From Diplonema japonicum (taxonomy: Eukaryota; Euglenozoa; Diplonemea; Diplonemida; Diplonemidae): a stretch of DNA of 64,000 bases. Numbering within the stretch: position 1 is the stretch's first letter; each line of letters begins with the position of its first letter. The notes under the pieces were generated by a model. The model saw nothing but the letters and a program-made list of their open reading frames with translations, searched no databases and had not been told where the DNA came from. Where the stretch lies: NCBI GenBank assembly GCA_964019335.1, contig OZ025714.1:372001-436000 (forward strand), in the 5' to 3' direction. Below are positions 36,725 to 47,997 of this stretch, piece by piece. Position numbers and translations under genes: made by a program.

Positions 36725-39700
36725 CTACACAGAAAGATGACGATGCCAAGCATCATCATCCAGACGGGCTGGGGTTTGAAGCAGAGTTGGTGGACTGTGT
36801 TGTTCTTTTCTTTTCCCTCCCTCCTCCCCCTTTTTTCCCCCTCACATACGCTCGAACAGATTCGGTCGGCGAGTAGCCTTGAATTCCTCTCCCGCGGCCC
36901 ATGTGACTGTATTTTTTTTTTCCTTCTTCTTCTTTTCTTTTCACATACGAAGGAAGAGCAAGCTCCGAGGGCGAATTGTAAGCTGGGTTTGTCAAGACGC
37001 CTCCCATCTGGGACGCGGGCATACCCGGTTCATTATACAACCTAGGTAAAGACATCATTTCTTCATGAGACGCATTGAGAGTGGTGAGCGGGTTCTGTTC
37101 CCTCATGGGGAGGGGCGGCGTGGTCGCGCGCACTGAAGGCGACCGCAGCGAAGGTGCGTACTTCCCAGCACCTGCCAGGTGCGAACCCCCAATGTACGGG
37201 ATGCTGTCGCTGTCTGCCTCTGGGATCTCCGGCACAGCCTCCGGCACAACGGGTTCCAAGGCCCGCCCCGCACCCGGCACCTCATTCACAAACGGGTTCT
37301 CCCTGTCCCCTCGCTTCTTCCACATGATGAGGAGCCCCACGAACATGCAGCAGCACATGAGCACCGCGAGAATAATGAGAATGATACACAACGAGTTGCA
37401 CGAACTATCATCGCTGCTGGGAGCCGGTGTCACGACGGGGGCAGGGTTCACGCATTCTCCTACAGCCGCCTGCTTCTGTGCCACCCTCTCCGTCGTGTAC
37501 TTGCACACGCACTCCCAGTCGGAGGAGTTTGACTGCACCTCGCACTTCTGCCCTGCTGTGGTGCACACCCAGTACTTTGACTTGCACTCCCCTTTGTAGT
37601 CCACGCACTTCCAGTCCCCTAGTGAAGTGCTCGACGTGTCGCTGTCGTTGCAGTCCTTGCCGATCACGTTGCACGAAGCTGCGTTCTCTTCACACTCGTC
37701 GTACGTGCAGGTGGCCAGCCCCATCGTGCGGGGCGCGCCTTTGAACGGTGGTGGGCACTCGCATTGCCAGTCGCCTGTCACGTTCTTGCTGGCATCCTTG
37801 CACACCTGCCCCCCTGCGGTGCACATCGCGAGGTTGCCTCCCGTGCACTCCCCTGTCCCCGTGCACGATGCGATGCCGTAGTCGAACTCGCCTGTGCTGT
37901 CGCCACCGCACACGCACGTCCACCTCCCGTTGTCAGAGGACCTGCATGTCTGTCCGACAGACGTGCACAGCCAGCCGTTCACATCGCATGGGTCCGTCGC
38001 ACAAGACGCCTCTGTCTTGGCTGTCACGTTCGTTGTCGTTGCATTCTCCGGCGGCATGCAGCCACATGTCCAGCTTGCGGTGTCCTTGTAACACACTTGC
38101 CCTGCAGCCACACACGTGCTGCAGACATCGTCATTGCTGCACTGCGCAGGTGCGCTGCAGCCCCACGGGTTCGACTCACATGTAGAGGGTTTTGTGGCAG
38201 TGGCTGACCCTGCACAGTTGCACGTGAAGTCGTCGGACGTCATGAACGACGTGTCCAAGCATGACTGGCCGACGTCGGTGCAGGTGCGCCCATAGATGTC
38301 GCACTCATCGAGGGAGCACACAGTGGCATTGCGCAGTGCACTTCGCCCTTTATATGGTGGGACGCAGGCACACACCCAGTCACCCTCCACGCTGCTAGGG
38401 TCGATGCACGTCTGGCCCTTTGAAGTGCATATCGTGGCATTGCTGCCAGCGCACTCGCCTTGGAAGCTGCAAGTTGCTGCTTGCTGCCGGCCCTGACCCG
38501 TTGATGGCGCCACGCAGTCACACGTCCAGTCCCCAAGCTGCGGACCGTCATTACATCTCTGCCCTGCTACGCTACACGTCGTGCCGTATAGAGCACACTC
38601 GTCCACCGTACAGGCGGCTGGTCCCTTGGAAACACTTGTCCCTTTAGTAGGAAAGATGCAGCCACACTCGAAGTTTCCGTCGGTGTCGGAATCGGAGTCC
38701 AGGCAGGCTTGCCCGGCAGCAGTGCACGTGCCGGAGAGCGTTCTGCAGTCGCCTTGGTAGTTGCACACAGCTGGACCCCCTGAGCTGAAGGTTGAGCTCT
38801 TGAGGGACCCTGTGCATGTGCAACCCCAGTTGTTGAGCGAGGTCAGAGTCTTCTTAGGGTCGCTGCACACCTGTCCCACAGATGTGCACACGAAGCCGTG
38901 CACGAGACACTCATCGTATAAGCACACAGCCGGTGCAAGCGTGGTGGGGCGTCCTATCATCTGCGAGGGGCACACACACTGCCAATCGTCGTAGGTGCTT
39001 GGGTTAGGGTCCACACAGATCTGTCCTGCATCTGTGCATATTTTGGCGCTCACGGCACATTCGTCGGTGAAGATGCAGAAAGCGCGCTGTGTCAAGCCCG
39101 TGCCTACAGAAGGGCTGGTACACCTGCACTCCCAGTTGTCTTGCACGTTCATGTCAGGGTCAACGCAGTTCTGCCCGTACACTCTGCACCTGTCACCGTG
39201 AAGGATGCACTCGTCCAGCGAGCACAAACCAGGCCGCCCGTTGATGCCAGTATACGGGGGTGTGCATGCACACTGCGCTCCGGTGATCCCTTCCACACAG
39301 ATCTGACCGTACTGCCCGCAGTTGGTCGTGTTGCAGGCCCCGTTGGGGTACGTGCATGTCGTGACGTCCCCTGTGACAGGACTTCCCTGTGCGCCAACGG
39401 GGCACTTGCACATCCAATCCCCAGACACCTGACCGTTGGGGTCCACACACAACTGCCCAATGTTGTTACAGATGTCGCCGTGAACAGTGCATTCATCGAA
39501 CGAACACTTCGCCGTACCGCGCAGCTGTCTGAGCCCCACTGCCGGGGGGATGCAGCTGCAGTACCAGTCGTTCGCTTTCGATGTGTCAGGATCGATGCAC
39601 TCCTGCGCGCCTGTGCACTGCGAGGACTTGAGAGGGTCGCTGCACTCGTCAGTTGTTGGAGAGCACAGCTCGAAAGTCTGGACAGGCATAGCCGTGTAGT

Positions 39701-42206
39701 CGGTTAGCTGCTCGTGCAGAGGGAACCACTCATCACGCTCCGACGAACCCATCAACACCCATTGCACGCAGTCCCTCTTCGTTGCCAACACCCCCATGTT
39801 CACAAACGAGAAGCTGCAGATCCTTTGCAAACTCCCGAAAGTCACCTTCAAGCCTCCCAAGTTGTTGTCTGTCCAGACAGTGTTTACATTCCCATCAATG
39901 GCGTTCCCCACAGGATTGCTCGGGTCCGATGCACAAACAGTCCCATTGGACGGGACACACGAAGCCTGCGCAGCACCACCGTTGAGCGGGAGGTTTGTGT
40001 TTGCACCAGTAGCAGTATTGCGCACCCCAAGCCTGAACTCTGCCATAGTGATGGACTTCAGCGTCTGGGCGAATGTTGTGCCTCGCACCTTCAAACACTG
40101 GAATAAGACAGCGTTGTAGCCGCCCAAGGTGCGTGTCGGTGTTATGAACAGAGATTCTGTTGCACTCTCTGTGGCCGTGCGTAATGTGACGGATTGGGAG
40201 ATTGTAGGAGTCCTGCTTATCGTTGGTGTGAGGGAGAAGGTGGTGGTCAGAGAGTCAGTGTCGGTGGGCGTGACGCTAATAGTGGGCGTGAGAGAGAAGG
40301 TCCTTGTCGGGGAGTCAGTGGCCGTACTCGTAACCGAAATGGTAGGTGTGCGGGAGAAGGTATGTGTTGGCGAGTCGGTGGCAGTTCTTGTCACAGAGTC
40401 GGTAGGTGTGCGGGAGATGGTGGGCGTGAGGGAGAAGGTGAACGTCGGTGTGACAGAAATGGTAGGAGTTCGTGAGATGGTAGGAGTGGGTGTCTGAGAG
40501 ATTGTCGGGGTGATACTGATGGTAGGGGTCAATGAGACGGTGAAGGTGGGTGTGAGACTTGCAGTGGGTGTCCTGCTGATTGTTGGAGAGAGCGAGAAAG
40601 TTTTGGTGAGGGAAGTAGAGACTGTCGGTGTGGGCAAAGTCAATGTTGTAGTGCTCGTAGGGGTGATGCTCACCGTGGGGGTGTTGCTTATAGTGGGAGT
40701 TGGGGTCGCAGTGTCAGTCGGCGTGGGTGTGGGGGGTACCAACGAGAGACTCAAGGTGACAGTTAGCGAGCTGGTGGCTGTGACGGTGGGCGTGGGCAGC
40801 GTTAGTGATTCGGTGTCTGATATTGTGGCTGTCGGTGTGTCTGTAGCTGTTCTAGTGACTGTCACAGTGGATGTCAGCGTGTCCGTGTCTGTCCTGGTGA
40901 TCGTCACAGTCTGCGTGACGCTCACTGTCGGCGTCTTGGAAACAGTTGGGGTGAGGGATATCGTAGGCGTGGGGGTGTACGGGTCCGTCGGGGTCGCTGT
41001 AACCGTGACAGTGGCCGTCTCGGTAGGCGTAACTAAGCTCAGCGTCGTCGTGAGCGAGGTGGTGTGCGTCTCGGTGGGTGTGGGCAGTGTCAAGGTCTCG
41101 GAAAGCGTGTCTGTTGGTGTCGGTACCGTTAAGCTGTAGGTGTACGTAGCCGTGGGTGTGGGCACAGTCATCGACTCCGTCGCAGTAAGCGTAGGTGTGG
41201 GCAATGTAAGAGTCTCACTAAAGGTAGCCGTAGGAGTGGGCACAGTCATCGACTCCGTCGCAGTAAGCGTAGGTGTGGGCAACGTAAGAGTCTCACTAAA
41301 AGTAAGCGTTGGAGTGGGCACAGTCATCGACTCCGTCGCAGTAGCCGTGGGTGTGGGCAATGTAAGAGTCTCACTAAAAGTAAGTGTTGGAGTGGGCATA
41401 GTCATCGACTCCGTCGCAGTAGCCGTAGGTGTGGGCAATGTAAGAGTCTCAGTAAAGGTATCTGTGGGTGTAGGCACTGTCAACGAAAACGTCAGACTGG
41501 GCGTGACTGTGGGCAGTGTCATGGTGCCTGTGAGTGTAGTAGTAAAGGTTGCTGTGGCGGTCGGCGTCGGCACTGTCACCGACTCCGTTAGCGTCACTGT
41601 TGCACTTTCAGTCTCCGTAGGCGTGCGCACCGTTAAGGACTCAGTAAAGGTACTCGTGGGTGTGGGCATCGTGACCGACATGGTGCTACTCTCGGTGGGT
41701 GTGGGGATGGTCAAGGAGGTGGTCAGAGAAACTGTGGGCGTCGGCACCGTTAAGGAAAGCGACATGCTCTCGGTGGGTGTGAACATGGTCAAGGACACAG
41801 TGCTGCTCTCCGTGGCAGTGCGCATAGTGAGCGACTCGGTGGCGCTCTCAGTAGCGGTAAACATCGTCAAGGACACAGTACTGCTTTCAGTGGCGGTCGG
41901 CACCGTTAAAGAAACACTGCTACTCTCCGTGCGGGTCGGCACTGTGAAGGACACAGTACTGCTCTCCGTTACAGTGCGCATTGTGAGGGACACAGTACTA
42001 GACTCCGTGGCAGTGAACATCGTCAGCGAGACAGTGCTGCTCTCCGTGGCTGTCGGGACAGTCAACGACACAGAGCTGCTCTCCGTAGGGGTGAACTCTG
42101 TCAGCGATATGGTCTCGGTGGCAGTGACAGGCGGCGCAACCGCATCAACAAGGTGAAAGAAGGCAAACAAACTGCATAGAGATAATGCCCATCTCCCACC
42201 CATCAC
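36725..42206 (-). CDS. giant type I membrane protein: mucin-like stalk, discoidin-like domain, ~15 Cys-rich modules
   Basis: Signal peptide (MMGGRWALSLCSLFAFFHLV, cleavage after DA). Residues ~27-690 are a Thr/Ser/Pro stalk of degenerate 12-14-residue repeats (TESxTVPTPTATxSETLTLP), a probable O-glycosylation site. Residues ~695-845 resemble an F5/8C lectin-like fold (PVGNAIDGNVNTVWTDNN, CVQWVLMG). About 15 EGF-like modules follow (DEC..hG..C...GQ.CvDP....gDW.C.C..P). A transmembrane helix lies near 1597-1625 (IILIILAVLMCCCMFVGLLI), then a cytosolic tail with ENPF and NPAY motifs. Two mini-introns are inferred in the tail (36907-36948 and 36795-36849, both starting GTATGTGA and ending ACAG), giving 1794 residues ending HRHLSV. 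Unspliced, it would be 1816 residues ending SNPSPSG. A cell-surface adhesion or receptor role is inferred. Confidence 0.82.
36795..36849 (-). other. 55-nt intron in the surface-protein tail
   Basis: Donor GTATGTGA, acceptor AACAACACAG. Retaining it would add a G/K/R-rich low-complexity stretch and a different C-terminus. Removal continues the frame to a TAG at 36725-36727. Confidence 0.6.
36907..36948 (-). other. 42-nt intron in the surface-protein tail
   Basis: Donor GTATGTGA, acceptor AATACAG. Length is a multiple of three, so either form is translatable; the retained form inserts a 14-residue K/E run. It shares the donor octamer with the intron at 36795-36849. Confidence 0.6.
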
Positions 42207-42341
42207 CTTTCCCTCTCCTGTGCGGATGTGGCTTCATTTACAACAACACTTGACTGGGGTAAACAAAAACAAAAAAAAACAAAAAAAAAAAAAAAACGTT
42301 TTATACACTGGGAAGGGGAGGGGGAAGCGTGTTTTCATATT

Positions 42342-43518
42342 TTACGAACTGTTTTTTTCTTCCACCATTGTCCGCCAGAAGGCTTCGTACTCCGTTGCCG
42401 CAAGAACCCATTGCAGGATGGCAGAGTCGTCTGCGGACTTGCAGTGCTCATAGAATGCCCCTGCATCGACACCCTTGCTCTTCAGATAGGCTTCGATTGC
42501 ATTCTCAACCATATCCTTGTATTCCGTGTAAAGCCCCATTAATTCAGCCTGTGATGAGGAGGTCGATTTTTTTTTTTTTATTTCACTCTTCAGAAATTAC
42601 TTCACGCACTGGGGGGCCCATTACTTCACGCTAAATCTCATTACTTCACGGTGAAATAATGGCCTGTTTTCCGTGAAGTAATAGGGGGTTTCCGTTAAAT
42701 AATATGCCTCGGTAGGCCAATTTTTGCCTCGGTTCGGTTCCCAGTGGGGCTACTTTTTCCTCTCAGTTTGCTATTTCCCCCCAGGTTCAGCTCAATTGGC
42801 CAACTTTTGCCTCGGCTCAGTTCCAAGTTGGACTACTTTTTCCTCCCAATTTGCCCACTTTTGGCTAGGCCTTGTTCCCAGTTTCTGTGGGTAACTCTTC
42901 TGTGGGTAAGGGTAACTTAGTCAGCTTACCCAAAAGACTTCAAAATACCGAAGCAGCAGAAAAAAAGGAGCCAGCGGCCGCGCTAGGTATGGGAAGGCCT
43001 GATTAGAGATGGTGACAGTGGCAATGCCAGCGACAGCGGCAGCTCTTAGTCAACAAAAGGAGGAAAAACAACTTGTATTGTAACCTTTGTAACCCCTCTC
43101 TTGTTGTACCCCTTGTTACCCCTTTGTGCCCCTCGTGGTGAAGTAATTTCAGAGTGTCGTGAAATAAAACCACTTACCTACCGCCAAGTAATGCTTTACC
43201 GACCTCTCGGTTCCGCATTTTACCGTCGAGGGCCCGCAGGGCCCGAGATGGTAAAATGCGGAACCTCGAGGTAACGGTAAAGTCATTACTTGTTGGCAGT
43301 AAATAGCTATTTTTTTTTTTTTTTTTTTAATATAAAGATACCGTCTGTTCTGGTGTGCTCCCGTCCGGGTTTGGGTCGGGGAATTTGCTACAATGTTTCC
43401 TGATTTATTTTTTTTTTTTTTTCAAGGGGGAAATATACCCTACAAAATTTTCCAATTTTTCAGTCAGTTCTTCATTCCCTATCCACCACTCAAGCATCTC
43501 TTCCATGAACCCTTCCAT
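42342..43518 (-). CDS. BART-domain (ARL2BP/CFAP36-like) protein, 3 exons, transposon in intron 2
   Basis: Three exons give 114 residues: 43518-43439, 43399-43342 and 42548-42342. Exon 1 reads MEGFMEEMLEWWIGNEELTE, exon 2 supplies GKHCSKFPDPNPDGSTPEQT, and exon 3 continues AELMGLYTEYKDMVENAIEA to a TAA. The joined protein follows the BART fold signature of ARL2BP and CFAP36: W..(S/N)EEL...LE.FV.KHC..F, then YTEYK.(L/M)VE..IE.YL, then the ILQ.VLAA.(D/E)(F/Y)E.F..MM block. BART proteins bind ARL2/ARL3-GTP and act at cilia and centrioles. Intron 1 is 39 nt (43400-43438, GTATAT...AAATCAG). Intron 2 is 793 nt (42549-43341) because a repeat element lies inside it. Frames agree at both joins. Confidence 0.8.
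42577..43311. mobile_element. composite non-autonomous DNA element, long copy (inside BART intron 2)
   Basis: The left end (TTTATTTCACTCTTCAGAAA from 42578) is mirrored at 43136-43171 (GTGAAGTAATTTCAGAG...GTGAAATAAA), forming ~32-bp imperfect terminal repeats. Directly joined is a palindrome, 43172-43311, whose arms (CGGTTCCGCATTTTACC and GGTAAAATGCGGAACC) are perfect for 16-17 bp and continue imperfectly to the ends. The whole unit is flanked by T-runs. A shorter version occurs at 55588-55840 with the same order of parts. It has no transposase-like frame, so it is non-autonomous. Confidence 0.75.
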
Positions 43519-45158
43519 TTGTTTTCTCTTTTCCTTTTTTTAAGAGAAAAGGACGAATGCGTCACCCCTTTTGTTACTTTCGGATTTTCAATTTTTTTTT
43601 AACAAAAAAAAGAATATAAAAAGGCAAAAAAAGAAAAAAATGGGGAGGGGAGAAGGCAATAGGAGAGGAGAGGGGAGAAGTAACAATTATAAATAAAAAA
43701 GAATCTTCTGATTTCTTTTTTTTTTTCTATTCTTTTTTTTTTTTTTTTCCTTAATTTTTTTTTTTTAAGTTCATTCCTTTCTAGGAGATTGTTAAATAAT
43801 TTATTTGGGTGGCAAATAAACAAGATTGGAAGGGACAGAAGAGAAAACAACTGAAGCACCAGAATTTCAACCTCTGTATATCCCTCCCCTTGTTTCCCCT
43901 AAGGGGCGATCGCAAGAAAATCGCAGAGCCTCCAAAAAAAAAAAAAAAAAAAAATGAGAATGGGGAAATATGGGACAATAAAATAAATGTAGGGGGTATT
44001 TCTTTTTAAACGGAAGGGGTTTGGGAGCAGGAGGGGGAGGAAGAAAGAGAGGAAAAAAAAAAAAAAAAAAAATCAAAAAGAAGAAAGCGATAGAGGGGGT
44101 GTTGGAGAACAAGGAGAAAAAAAAAATCAAAAAGGGTCCAGAGAACGAAAAGAGGGGAAAAAAAAAAGGTTTCCTTTCTTTCCTTCCCCCCCTTTTTTTT
44201 TTCTTTTCCCCCTCGCTCCTGTGGGCTATTTACTAAGGGTGGGGAGGGGGAGGGAGGGGGAAAAAATGCGAAACATACAAAAGTGGAAAAAAAAACTTTC
44301 TTTTTTTTAATGAATGGCCAAGGAAGAAAAAAGAAAAAAGAGGGAGAAAAAAAAAAAAAAAAAAGGGAGGGGAGCGCTGAGTACGGATCACAGGCCCCAC
44401 ATTTTTTTATTAGAAATAAACAAAGAAATCAGATGCAGAAAAGAACAGAGAAGAAAAAAGTGTCATTGAAGGGAACCTGCAGTATGTGACAGGATCGCCT
44501 TAAAAAAAATAATTTGCCACAGTCCAGTGTACTATAGCCACACAAGCCTAGCCCCGTTCCATTTTTTTTTTTTTTTTTTTTTTTTGCTTGACGCTTCGTT
44601 TTATACTTTTTTTTTTTCTGTTCCACTTTTTTTTGTTTTTTTCTTCTCTCAAGAACAATTTTACAATCGTTGCCCTTTATTCTTTTTTTTTTTTTCTCTC
44701 TCTTTTTTTTCTTTTTTCCCTCTTGTTTAAGAGGGAAGGAGGCAGTAGTGGGAACATAGCCGAGTAAAAAAAAAGGTCTCCATCACGAGTCAATTCACTG
44801 AGGACAAAGCCCGCATTTTACCACAAAATTTACCAGAAGATAATATTGAGGGGGGAGGAAAAAGCTGTAAAGCTCCTAGCTGCCTCCGTCGCCATGGGCC
44901 TCCCTTGGTCCCTCTTTTTTTTTTAAAATCTTTTAGTTTTTCTTGGTTTCTCTTCTGCTTAAGGGAAAACCTTTTCACCCCCCCCCCCCATAGAAGCAGC
45001 GTATTCATTAAAATAAAAAAAAAATCTCCAATAAAAAAAAATAAAAAAATAAAAAAAAAACAATATTAACAAAGGGGAGAGGGAAGGGGAGGGGAAAAGG
45101 GTAACGGTATAGCGCTGGAAGAAAAAAAAAAAAGGAAAAGAAAAAAAATTTTTTTTTC
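43519..45158. other. 1.6-kb intergenic region, homopolymers, one small hairpin
   Basis: Runs of T (43729-43750, 44564-44586) and A (43934-43954, 44054-44073, 44348-44364) dominate. 44471-44500 carries the loop-conserved hairpin described separately. Frames rich in K/F across this gap are artefacts. I see no gene. Confidence 0.5.
44471..44500. repeat. loop-conserved hairpin, copy a
   Basis: GGGAACCTG, a 10-nt loop (CAGTATGTGA), then CAGGATCGCC. Related copies lie at 47928-47955 and 49196-49225. All three are preceded on the plus strand by a TTGAA or TTTAA motif and lie in the 3' flank of a minus-strand gene. Confidence 0.5.
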
Positions 45159-46368
45159 TCAGAGAGGTTCCCCTCTTGGGAGTGCATCTCTAAGGAAGTA
45201 GCCATCATTTCGCAGCATCACAGTTTGTATCACATTTTGGTAGTTCATGTACCTTCTGTGCCTCTCTGAGGAGTCTGCTGCAGCAGAAGGTGAGTACGCC
45301 ATGGATTGCTGGCCCTCCAAGAAGATTCTCATTACAGACAAGTTGCGGATCACAGTGGGAAAGTTGTCCCTCACTGCCATGTCATTTTCTACTTGTTTTC
45401 CTAATGAAATCCACTTGTGTTCCAAAGTCCTTTTCCTTTCTAGTACTGCCTCTGTGTGCCTCGCACCGTCATTGAGAATGTGTGCCCCGTACACCCCGAA
45501 GCCAGCGTCCCTGAAGGCGTGGTTTGCCTTGAACCTCCTTGTGTACCTGGGGCTCCTCCCAAGGACAGCTTTTTCGATAAGGTGGTCCTGCTGTTCTTGG
45601 ATGTGCTGCCTCTCTTTGAAGTACGCTTCAGAGACAAGAATCTTCGCCCTGTTGGTGTGGTTTTTTTTTTTTTTTTTTTTTTCTTTTTTTTTTTCTTTGT
45701 AAGAACAACAACACACCTTGCCCTGCTGTCCACCAGCGACCACTGGGACTGTTTTTGTCTCAACTCGTTGTAGAAACGCTCTTGGGTCTGCGTGGGGGAA
45801 AGTTTCATTTAATTAAAAAAAAAAAAAAAAAGAAAAAAAAAAAAAAAAAAAAAAAAAAATACCTCGGCCTTCTCCCGGAGAATTAGCTCCTCCTGCATTT
45901 CGAGCTCTTGCACACCAAGGGGATGACCTTTTTTTTTTTTTTTTTCTTTCTTTTTTTTTTTTTTTTCATACCTGAGTATCGGTGGCTACGACTGTCAACA
46001 AGGGACTCTGCACTGTACTCCTCTGAAGGATCGTCGTCAGGGAGGAAGTGGTCAGAGGTGTCTTCGATCGACACCGGTTGGCTGGAGTCATCATTGTCGG
46101 CGGAGAGTACTTCTTCAGCGTCCTCCAAATCATGATTAAGGGTCGTGGCCAGGGGCTCTTCTTCGTCAGAGCAGGATTCTCGGCTGCCACTTGACTCGCT
46201 GTCAGGTTCGTCAAATAGCTTGTTGTACCCGCTCATAAGGGTGGGGCTCTTGTACTCATTGTCCCTCTCATTCAGCAATTGTTGGTTATCAATCAGCTGA
46301 AGCTGGTCCAAGCGCAATCTTGAGTTGCTGGGGTCGTTGGTGTGCATCACGCGGCTTACCGTGTTCAT
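45159..46368 (-). CDS. four-exon coiled-coil protein of unknown function
   Basis: Exons are 46368-45972, 45906-45863 (or 45927-45863), 45787-45717 and 45648-45159. Introns start GTATGA, GTATTT and GTGTGT and end AAG, ACGCAG and AACAG; the last two are 75 and 68 nt. The first is 65 or 44 nt, as two acceptors keep the frame. The product is 333 or 340 residues. Exon 1 (MNTVSRVMHTNDPSNSRLRL) is acidic and Ser-rich with many D/E/S clusters. Exons 2-4 form a charged coiled coil (ELEMQEELILREKAETQERF, then NELRQKQSQWSLVDSRA) followed by a helical C-terminal part. No family recognised. This is the most intron-dense gene in the window. Confidence 0.7.
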
Positions 46369-47086
46369 GTTGTTATTTATTTTTTTTTTTAAAAAGAGAA
46401 AATAGGGGGTAGGGGAATCAGTACAATATGGGAGTATGGGGTGGGGAGAAAAAAAAAATACAAAAAGAAAATGTGTTTTCTCTTTTTTTTTGGGATAATA
46501 CTGTGATTTATTGTTTTTTTTTTTTTTTTTTTCGTGCATGGGGTGTGTCAAATATAAAAAAAAAGGAAATTAAAAGAAATGGGAGGGGAGGATAAACAAG
46601 AACTAGTGAACCAACAATCAGTGTGCCACTTTTTCTTGGGGGGGGGATAGAAGTTCAGCTCATGGCGCTGTGTGACGCACTCAAAAGAGTAATATATATG
46701 GTAAACTTTTTGTCAGAGGTTTCTTTTGTTAAAAAAGCAATATAAGAATAGGGAGGGAATAATATATATAAAAAAGGGAGGAGAAATATTTTCGAGTGAA
46801 GTTTCAGTGTGCATGGGGGGGGGGGGGGGGGGGGCTTACTGTTGAAGAGAAAGAGAAAGAAGACACAGGGGCTCCCCCCTCCCCCCTTTGTTTTAACACA
46901 AGAAGAGAGAAAAAAAGGGGGGATACGTGTAATATTCAACTATTGCTACACCCGTTATATATATATATAGCCAACAACCAGTGCTGGTGGGCGTACTGCG
47001 TTAGCACTGTCCTTTTGACAGGGAAATAATATAAAAGAGAAAAAAAAAAAACTCGATAAAATTTCAGTGTGCATGGGGGTGCTCAC

Positions 47087-47126
<40 letters not shown>

Positions 47127-47997
47127 ATGCTTCTTTTTTTTTTTTCTGATTACTGTAAAAGGAAAATTACGGGAAGGAAAAATATTTTTTTCCTTGGGGG
47201 GGGCTCCCCTGCTGAATTAGTCTCTTGGTATTTTTTTTTTTTTTTTTTTTACAGTATTATAAAAGTTTTGGGGTTAATGTGGGGTGGGGGGGGGGGGGGG
47301 CTACGTTTTCGTTCTTGCACCTGCCAATTGCATCAATGGAAAAAAAAAAAGAAGTAGAAGGGGAGAAGAAAAAAAATCTGTTGATTGTTGCTTGTGCACA
47401 GCCGGGATTAACCTGTAGAAGGATAATCCCAACATGCTACCACTCTCTTTTTAGCAATAACAATTCATTATCAATATATTGTTTTTCTTGTTCATGCAAA
47501 AAAAAAAAAGGGCCAACGAACTGCATGCATCCATTACAGACCGTGAGCTGTGTACTAGCCTTCTCCCCGTCATCCTTTTTTCTTCTTTTTTTTTAAATTA
47601 AACTTCTACAAATGATACAATTTAGAATGCTTTCAGAGAATAAAAAAGGGGGCAAGATTTAATTTATTTTTTTTGGGGGGGGAATCTGGGAGCAAACACT
47701 CTTCTCGTCTAGGGAGCGTTTTTTTTTTCTTTTTTTTTCCCCCCCTTCTTCTTTCTAAACTTCTTTCGTCATCTTCCTCACTCACATACTTGACCTCTTT
47801 TTTTTTTTCTTCTTACACCTGGCGCAAAAGATTCGGTTTTTAAATTAATTTTTTTGATCAAGTAGTGAGCGGCTCAAAATGACAAAAAAAAAAGAAAAAA
47901 AAAAAGAAGAAAAAAAGAGACATTTAAGGGTACCTGCGGTATGTGGCAGGACGCCTGTGTAAAAAAAAAAAAAAAAAAAAAAACACCATATCATATC
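46369..47997. other. 1.6-kb intergenic region with local repeat hairpins
   Basis: Contains T and A runs, a G-run of about 22 (46815-46834), an (AT)7 tract (46958-46971), and the CAGTGTGCATGGGGG motif twice (46805-46841 and 47065-47088). A loop-conserved hairpin occurs at 47928-47955, 43 nt 3' of the lipase stop. 47390-47560 is normal-complexity sequence without a supported frame. Confidence 0.5.
47928..47955. repeat. loop-conserved hairpin, copy b
   Basis: GGGTACCTG, loop CGGTATGTGG, CAGGACGCC. It lies about 43 nt downstream of the stop of the first lipase in gene sense, followed by a T-run. It may be a 3' UTR element. Confidence 0.5.

Noticed and set aside
41140-42156. 338-codon plus-strand frame of Val/Ser/Gly repeats
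   Set aside because: Shadow of the Thr/Ser/Pro stalk repeats of the giant surface protein; composition is dictated by the other strand.
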